Origin: Atherix ibis
Lineage: Eukaryota > Arthropoda > Insecta > Diptera > Athericidae
Assembly (NCBI GenBank): GCA_958298945.1
Contig: OY282606.1
Location: 42,669,920-42,733,919 of the forward strand
Direction of reading: 5' to 3'
DNA length: 64,000 nucleotides
Each line of letters opens with the position of its first letter. The stretch's first letter is position 1. Shown piece by piece: positions 59,140 through 64,000 of the stretch. The notes beneath the pieces were generated by a model. The model did no database searches, had not been told where the DNA came from, and saw nothing but the letters and a program-made list of their open reading frames with translations. The position numbers and the translations under genes are program-made.

Positions 59140-60240
59140 AATAAACGAAATTTTAGAAAATCGGCGAAGTGATCCTTATATCAAAACCAGAAAACCCAAA
59201 TACAGACGTAAACTCTTACTGACCAATTTCTCTACTAACATAATATCAAACATTTAAGAAAAGCTGCTCCCACGTATCACCAAAGAAAGAGACCTCATTC
59301 CAACTCATCAGTTTGGCTTTAGAGAAAAACACTATACTCGAGGAGGAACATTTGTGTCCAGCAATCTTCCTGGATGTTGCACAAGCAAAGGGCTTATATA
59401 CGAACTGCATAGATATCTTCCGAAATAATTCTTTAAATTGCACACTTTACAAATTTCAGAGAAACAGTTTATAGTTAGATATGGTAATGAATATTCTGAC
59501 CTAAAATAAATTAAAGTTGGGATACCACGAGATGGCGTTCTAGGTCCTCTCCTGTATTTACTGTATGAGCGACATTCTACAACATCGAAAAGACATTAAT
59601 GGCTACATTTGCGGATGTCACCGTAGTAATTGGCAATAGATTGATCTACTGAAAGCACCACCGAAAAGCTGCAGAGTGCATAGATAATGTCAACAACTGG
59701 ATGAACCTATGGTGCTGAATGAAGAAAAATCAGCGCAGAAAAGTTTATCCTGTATTTGCTACCATTAATGGACAAATTATACCATATGCCAATACAGCTA
59801 AGTTTCTTGGTAGGACACTTTATACCAAACTTAATTGAAAGGAACATGTGAAAAAGAAAAAAAAGAACTTAATAATAAATTAATTAATTTACAATCAAAT
59901 ACTTAAGTCTGGTTGGATGTACTGATTCTAGCTGTGTGGTTATGCAAACAAATCCAACATAGAGATTATGCTAAAGTTCCAAAACAAAGTTCTGTGTGGC
60001 ATAGTTAACACTCCATGCAACAAGAGAAATCATAATCTCTAACGTGATTTGAAAAATTAATTCCGTATGTGACGAAATAAGAAAGAAAACAGCTAAACAT
60101 GAGCAACGCTTGCATTCACATGAAAATCCTGAGATGGAAACGGTTATTGATGTGATCAATAACGAACGTTGTCTTAAAAGGACCAAACCGCATGGATTAG
60201 TAGAGTAGCAACCAAAAAGACAATTCACTTTCATTAGAGA
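59140..60240 (+). pseudogene. jockey-like LINE RT remnant
   Basis: Blocks in order, with many frame changes: PENPNTDVNSY, a stop, PISLLT (family form SYRPISLL), FLDVAQAKG (catalytic block A, FLDVxxAFD) and LMATFADVTVV. The last sits at the FADD position with the second Asp changed to Val. SAKFLGRTLYTKLN-like and YAKVPKQSSVW-like sequence gives the C-terminal part. It is among the most degraded LINE copies here. Confidence 0.6.
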
Positions 60241-60439
60241 TTGTTCTAAACAAGTCTTTATTCGATAAAATTAATAGACCAAGATAAGTCATTAGTTGAT
60301 TTTAACGAAAATTAATCACAAAAAAATTGAATAAAAATAAAGGAAAATTTATAATTCTCATAAAAAACCGTTAATGATGTTCTATAAATACTTGCAGTGA
60401 TCTTATGGATAAAAAATTAACACTATTAACATAAATTAT

Positions 60440-61170
60440 CGGTGATTCTAGGGTAAGCATTAGATGTACTATCCTGCCCAGCTTGACCATATGCTGACGA
60501 CACCGATATTATGTGTCGATCAGAAAGAGATGTACAAGAGGTATTTATCAAGATTGAGTCGGCGGCAAAAAGGTTGGGCTACACATAATTTTTTCTGATA
60601 CAAAACAAAGACAACACCAATTACCACTAGTCGCATACAGATAGGAGATTATAGATTTGAAAGAGTTAGATCATTTTCCTATTTGGGGTTAAGAGTCGTA
60701 TCCTATAACAACGCGGAGAAAAAAATTCAGCGCATGGCTGCTGGTAACCAATAGAACAGACTACTTCAATCAGGCTAAATATTTCACTCAGGAATAGTCA
60801 CCATAGCACCGAAACTTCCGCTGAACACGACACTTGTGAGAAGCTTGGGCCCTCAGCAAAACTCATTGCCAACCCTTGCCAGCGTTTGAGAGGAGGATCC
60901 TTCGACGAATTCTTGGCACCTACTTCTACTTGAGGATGGACAATTCTGGAGTCTATGTAACGACGAGATCTTGGAGCATTAGTGCGATCGCCCGGTTATG
61001 AATAAAATTATGCTAAATAGACTGCGGGGGACTTAACACTTACACCATATGAATGAAAAATAACCTACTCGGAAAGTTTACAGTGGCTTCATTTATAGCC
61101 AAAAAAGGCAAGGTAGGCCTTACATTCGATAGAGCGACGGCGTTAGCCAGGACGCCAATCTTCACCTCAA
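60440..61170 (+). pseudogene. LINE RT with intact YADD and C-terminal tail
   Basis: YADDTDIMCRSERDVQEVFI at about 60489-60548 keeps the catalytic pair, and KIESAAKRLG follows. FERVRSFSYLGLRV is the FxYLGS block. NAEKKIQRMAAGNQ, AFERRILRRILGTY, ISAIARL and KVYSGFIYSQKRQGRP then SDGVSQDAN close the protein. Frames shift between blocks and internal stretches are missing. It is the same LINE type as the minus-strand copies at 14.2, 28.8 and 49.6 kb and the best preserved for the YADD block. Confidence 0.68.
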
Positions 61171-61747
61171 ATTAGATACTTCGTCAACTTTATAGTATCA
61201 TATTTATAAGCTCTTCACAATTTATATAGCCTCTTCGGAAATTTTCAATGTAATTAACCTCAGCTAGAGAGTGTGAAATTTTTTTAAAGATTATACAAGT
61301 TCAACGCAATAATTTAAAACTAGGTCACACTGGCGAGACGTAACTTTTTTTCTATCACAAGATCAGTCCTCCACTTGTTTTCTGCTTAAGATGCTTTGTT
61401 TTTTTTTTGTATATAAGGTCTTTGAGACAAGAGCCGGAAACCACGTTGTAGCGCCACGACTATGAAACCATGCGACAACTTCATATTACACATACGTGTA
61501 GATTGGCATTACTTCAAGAAACTCGGTGATAGTTAGTAATTACACATTGTTAAATTTGGTGGGCCAAACTAATTTCTCTTAGAAAATTGAATGGTTGCTC
61601 ATGGATGGTGATGTTAAGTCCCATTATATTAGCAGGTACGGCAAGTATTCGGGATTTCAGTGATCATAGGATTTTCGGGAAAATTGTGCGACTTATGGAA
61701 TAAATGATTCTAAATGATTCTATAACATTTTTTGATGTTATCTTAGA
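61171..61747. other. intergenic sequence with a weak LINE-tail match
   Basis: tagcgccacgactatgaaac near 61451 parallels 27033-27052. Otherwise nothing recognised. Confidence 0.35.
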
Positions 61748-61749
61748 TA

Positions 61750-62625
61750 CGAGGTCTTCTATTTTTTCAAAAATTATTTATTTATTCATGAATATATATT
61801 TTGTACCCTTCAAAGTAATCCCCACCAGATATTATACACTTGTGCCAACGTTTTTTCCAATCCTCGAAGAACTTCAAAAAATCATTTTTTGTGATCTTGT
61901 TCAGCTCCTCCTTCGATGCCGTCTTTATCTCCTCAATCATAGCATAGCGTCGTCCTTTTATGGGAATCTTCAGTTTTAGGAACAAGAAAAAGTCACAGGG
62001 GGTCAGATCTGGGGAATACCGTGGCTGCGGCATTACTAGTGTGTTGTTTTTGGCCAAAAATTCGCGCACAAGCAACGATGCGTGAGCAGGGGCGTTATCA
62101 TTGACCGTTCGCATAACTTGCAGGTAATATTCCTTATTGACAGTTCTACCCTGTGGCAAGAACTCATGATGCACCACGCCCCTGCAATCGCAGAAAACTG
62201 TAAAAAAAACCTTCACATTCAACGGAACTTGGCGCGCATTTTCGGTCTTCATGTCTTAACCATAAACCCATGATTCGTCACCAGTTATGACCATCTGGAG
62301 CAAATTTGGGTCGTCGCGGACAGAGTACAACAGCTGCTTAGCAATGTCAATGCGATTCTGCTTTTGGTCGAAATTGAGCAATTTTGGTACGAATTTCGCG
62401 GCCACCCGTCTTTGATCCATTTTTTGGAATGGCAAAAATCGAAGACGAGCCAAAACACGTGCAAGCAAAGCCGCTGTCAAAAATTAATTGAACATTCAAA
62501 ATGGCCGAACTTGTCCGCATAAGTGAGAAACATGAGTACCAACATAACGCCACAAAAAAACCGAAAAACGAGTATACGTAACCCGCGGAAATTCAGAATT
62601 CGCGATAATTTTTGAACAGACCTCG
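61750..62625 (-). mobile_element. internally deleted mariner (copy 2 of the 'cgaggtctgttc' family)
   Basis: The left end cgaggtcttct (61750) follows TA, and the right end aatttttgaacagacctcg stops at 62625 before TA. It is the same family as 9137-10070. The length of 876 bp reflects at least two deletions. Confidence 0.87.
61782..62420 (-). pseudogene. mariner transposase with DNA-binding region deleted, triad kept
   Basis: ATG 62420 starts MDQR, which is joined directly to RRVAAKFVPKLLNFDQKQN; both helix-turn-helix units between these points are gone. MVITGDESWVYG holds the first Asp and is followed by one in-frame stop. VKVFFTVFCDCRGVVHHEF and LPQGRTVNKEYYLQVM follow, then a second in-frame deletion leads into NDNAPAHASLL (second Asp). 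SPDLTPCDFFLF carries the third Asp. LNKITKNDFLKFFEDWKKRW and CIISGGDYFEGYK end at 61782. One frame runs the whole length apart from a single stop. Confidence 0.88.
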
Positions 62626-62627
62626 TA

Positions 62628-64000
62628 TGTTTTAGCTATTCTCAAAACGTTTGGAGCAGAAACAAATATATCTTTACGTGGCCAGTTCTCTTAATAATAT
62701 ATAGGCTTAGAAAAAGGTTTAATGATATGCAAAACACTATTCAAATTTTTAATGCAGGACTACTCATCAAAAAACTACTCAAATTTTTAATAAAAAACTA
62801 CTCAAATTTTCAATGAATTTTATGCAGCAAGGACTTTAAGGACATAAAATTATATTCCAGATATTTTATTCGCTTAGGGAAGTGCTTTATAATCTAAACG
62901 GCATTTATTATTGTTAACATACGTTGCGCGAATACATAATAGATTTCCAGCTTACGGTCGGATACTTAAATAACTCCCACGCCAGGCTACAAACAGGACA
63001 TCGCTTTTTTTCAACAATATTTTTAATTCAATAACATTTTTTTTATTTAAATATTGGCATCGCCATGTAAAATTTATTGAAAATATTTAGATTTCGGCTA
63101 AGACTTAAAAAGATGAAAATATAAAATTTGTAGGATTTCAGTTTTCCGATTTTTCCTTCTATAAATAATGGATTATTACTAAAGCTCTAGATAATTCCAC
63201 ATAAAAATTGCTCTTAAATATATATTAAAATTACATATATGAAGATTACAACAATAAAACAAACCTTTAGGAAACCGAAAAAAAAACACTTTACCTTAAG
63301 TACTTATGAAAACTTTATTTTACGGATGTCGGTTAATATTATTTGTATAAATATTTTTAAAGAAAATACATACCATATATGTTAGAAAGCTTTCTGGAAA
63401 AAATTTATGCAAAAAATTATCTTTAAAATTTACTCATTTATATTTTATTTATTTGCTTCTTTATTTCATAGAAATTTTTTATAAAAGTTTATATTCCATT
63501 TGAAGAAGGTTTTTTGTGGTGACAAGCCTATTTAATATTTAATCTTAAAAAAGCTTTAAATTTATTTCCATAAGTCTTTGACAATTTTGAAATTGAATTA
63601 TGAGACAAAAACGGCAATGATATGGCATATTCAGTATTTCATCTACTTAAGGTGATTTATTATAATTTAAGAAATTTCTTTTCATTATACTCGTCCATAG
63701 TACAATAGTTTATTTTATGAAATAACTTTACGTGAATTAGAATATAATTGAAATTTTTCATTTAACAATAAAAATACTTAATTTATCTATTGAAAAAAAA
63801 ATAATAAAAATATAAGCACTTAAATTAAAATTTTATTAAAAGTTTATCTAATTGTAAGCAAGTAGAAAAGTTTAATCGTTAATCTAACTTTTAAAAAGAA
63901 ACTTTAATGCACTTTTTCTCTATAATACTCGTAATTACATTTTATTATAAATTAATAGTGAAAACTGTCTAGATAACTAAAGATTGTAATACATTTATGA
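62628..64000. other. AT-rich intergenic sequence
   Basis: No supported gene. A small tandem repeat lies at 62730-62815. Confidence 0.5.
62730..62815. repeat. short tandem repeat, 23-bp unit
   Basis: aaaaaactactcaaattttt occurs at 62769 and, with one change, at 62792. A diverged third copy (actattcaaatttttaat) precedes it near 62736. Confidence 0.8.

Overview
The window is AT-rich eukaryotic DNA made almost entirely of decayed transposable elements. I recognise no intact host gene, no rRNA or tRNA gene and no CRISPR array. The host is very probably an insect and possibly a fly. This is inferred only from the element set: mariners of the mauritiana, irritans and DD41D (rosa-like) types, jockey-like and R1-like LINEs, a P-like element and a PIF/Harbinger-like element.

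Layout. 1-1.8 kb: a deleted mariner and a 1.29 kb mariner with both terminal inverted repeats (TIRs). 1.9-2.4 kb: LINE remnant. 4.0-4.46 kb: degenerate minisatellite. 4.64-6.39 kb: 5'-truncated R1-like LINE, the best preserved LINE here. 7.0-8.75 kb: LINE scrap, mariner fragment, a 34-bp-arm perfect palindrome, another mariner and two small hairpins. 9.1-10.1 kb: internally deleted mariner. 12.6-13.9 kb: a DD41D mariner inserted inside an antiparallel DD41D mariner. 14.2-17.1 kb: an endonuclease/RT LINE on the minus strand split by a Mos1-like mariner. 19.06-21.61 kb: two mariners joined end to end. 22.16-24.77 kb: a Harbinger-like element carrying a P-like element in its right arm. 30.3-31.5 kb: second copy of the P-like element. 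32.4-33.6 kb and 36.4-37.4 kb: mariners. 40.5-41.3 kb: DD41D copy with a 191-bp internal tandem duplication. 41.9-46.5 kb: LINE fragments and a GC-richer island of unknown origin. 48.9-50.4 kb: mariner next to a LINE. 52.5-55.5 kb: jockey-like LINE split by an irritans-type mariner. 56.3-57.8 kb: R1-like LINE and a jockey ORF1 zinc-knuckle scrap. 59.1-61.2 kb: two LINE remnants. 61.75-62.63 kb: deleted mariner. The rest is AT-rich sequence without recognisable content.

None of the transposases or reverse transcriptases looks functional as it stands. Lesions are stops, small indels, loss of catalytic Asp residues and internal deletions. The most informative features are the nested insertions with exact target-site duplications (TSDs), which give an order of events, and the P-like family, seen as two copies with perfect 8-bp TSDs. 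One of those copies keeps a short spliced reading frame resembling part of a THAP DNA-binding domain. I found no new multi-gene system.
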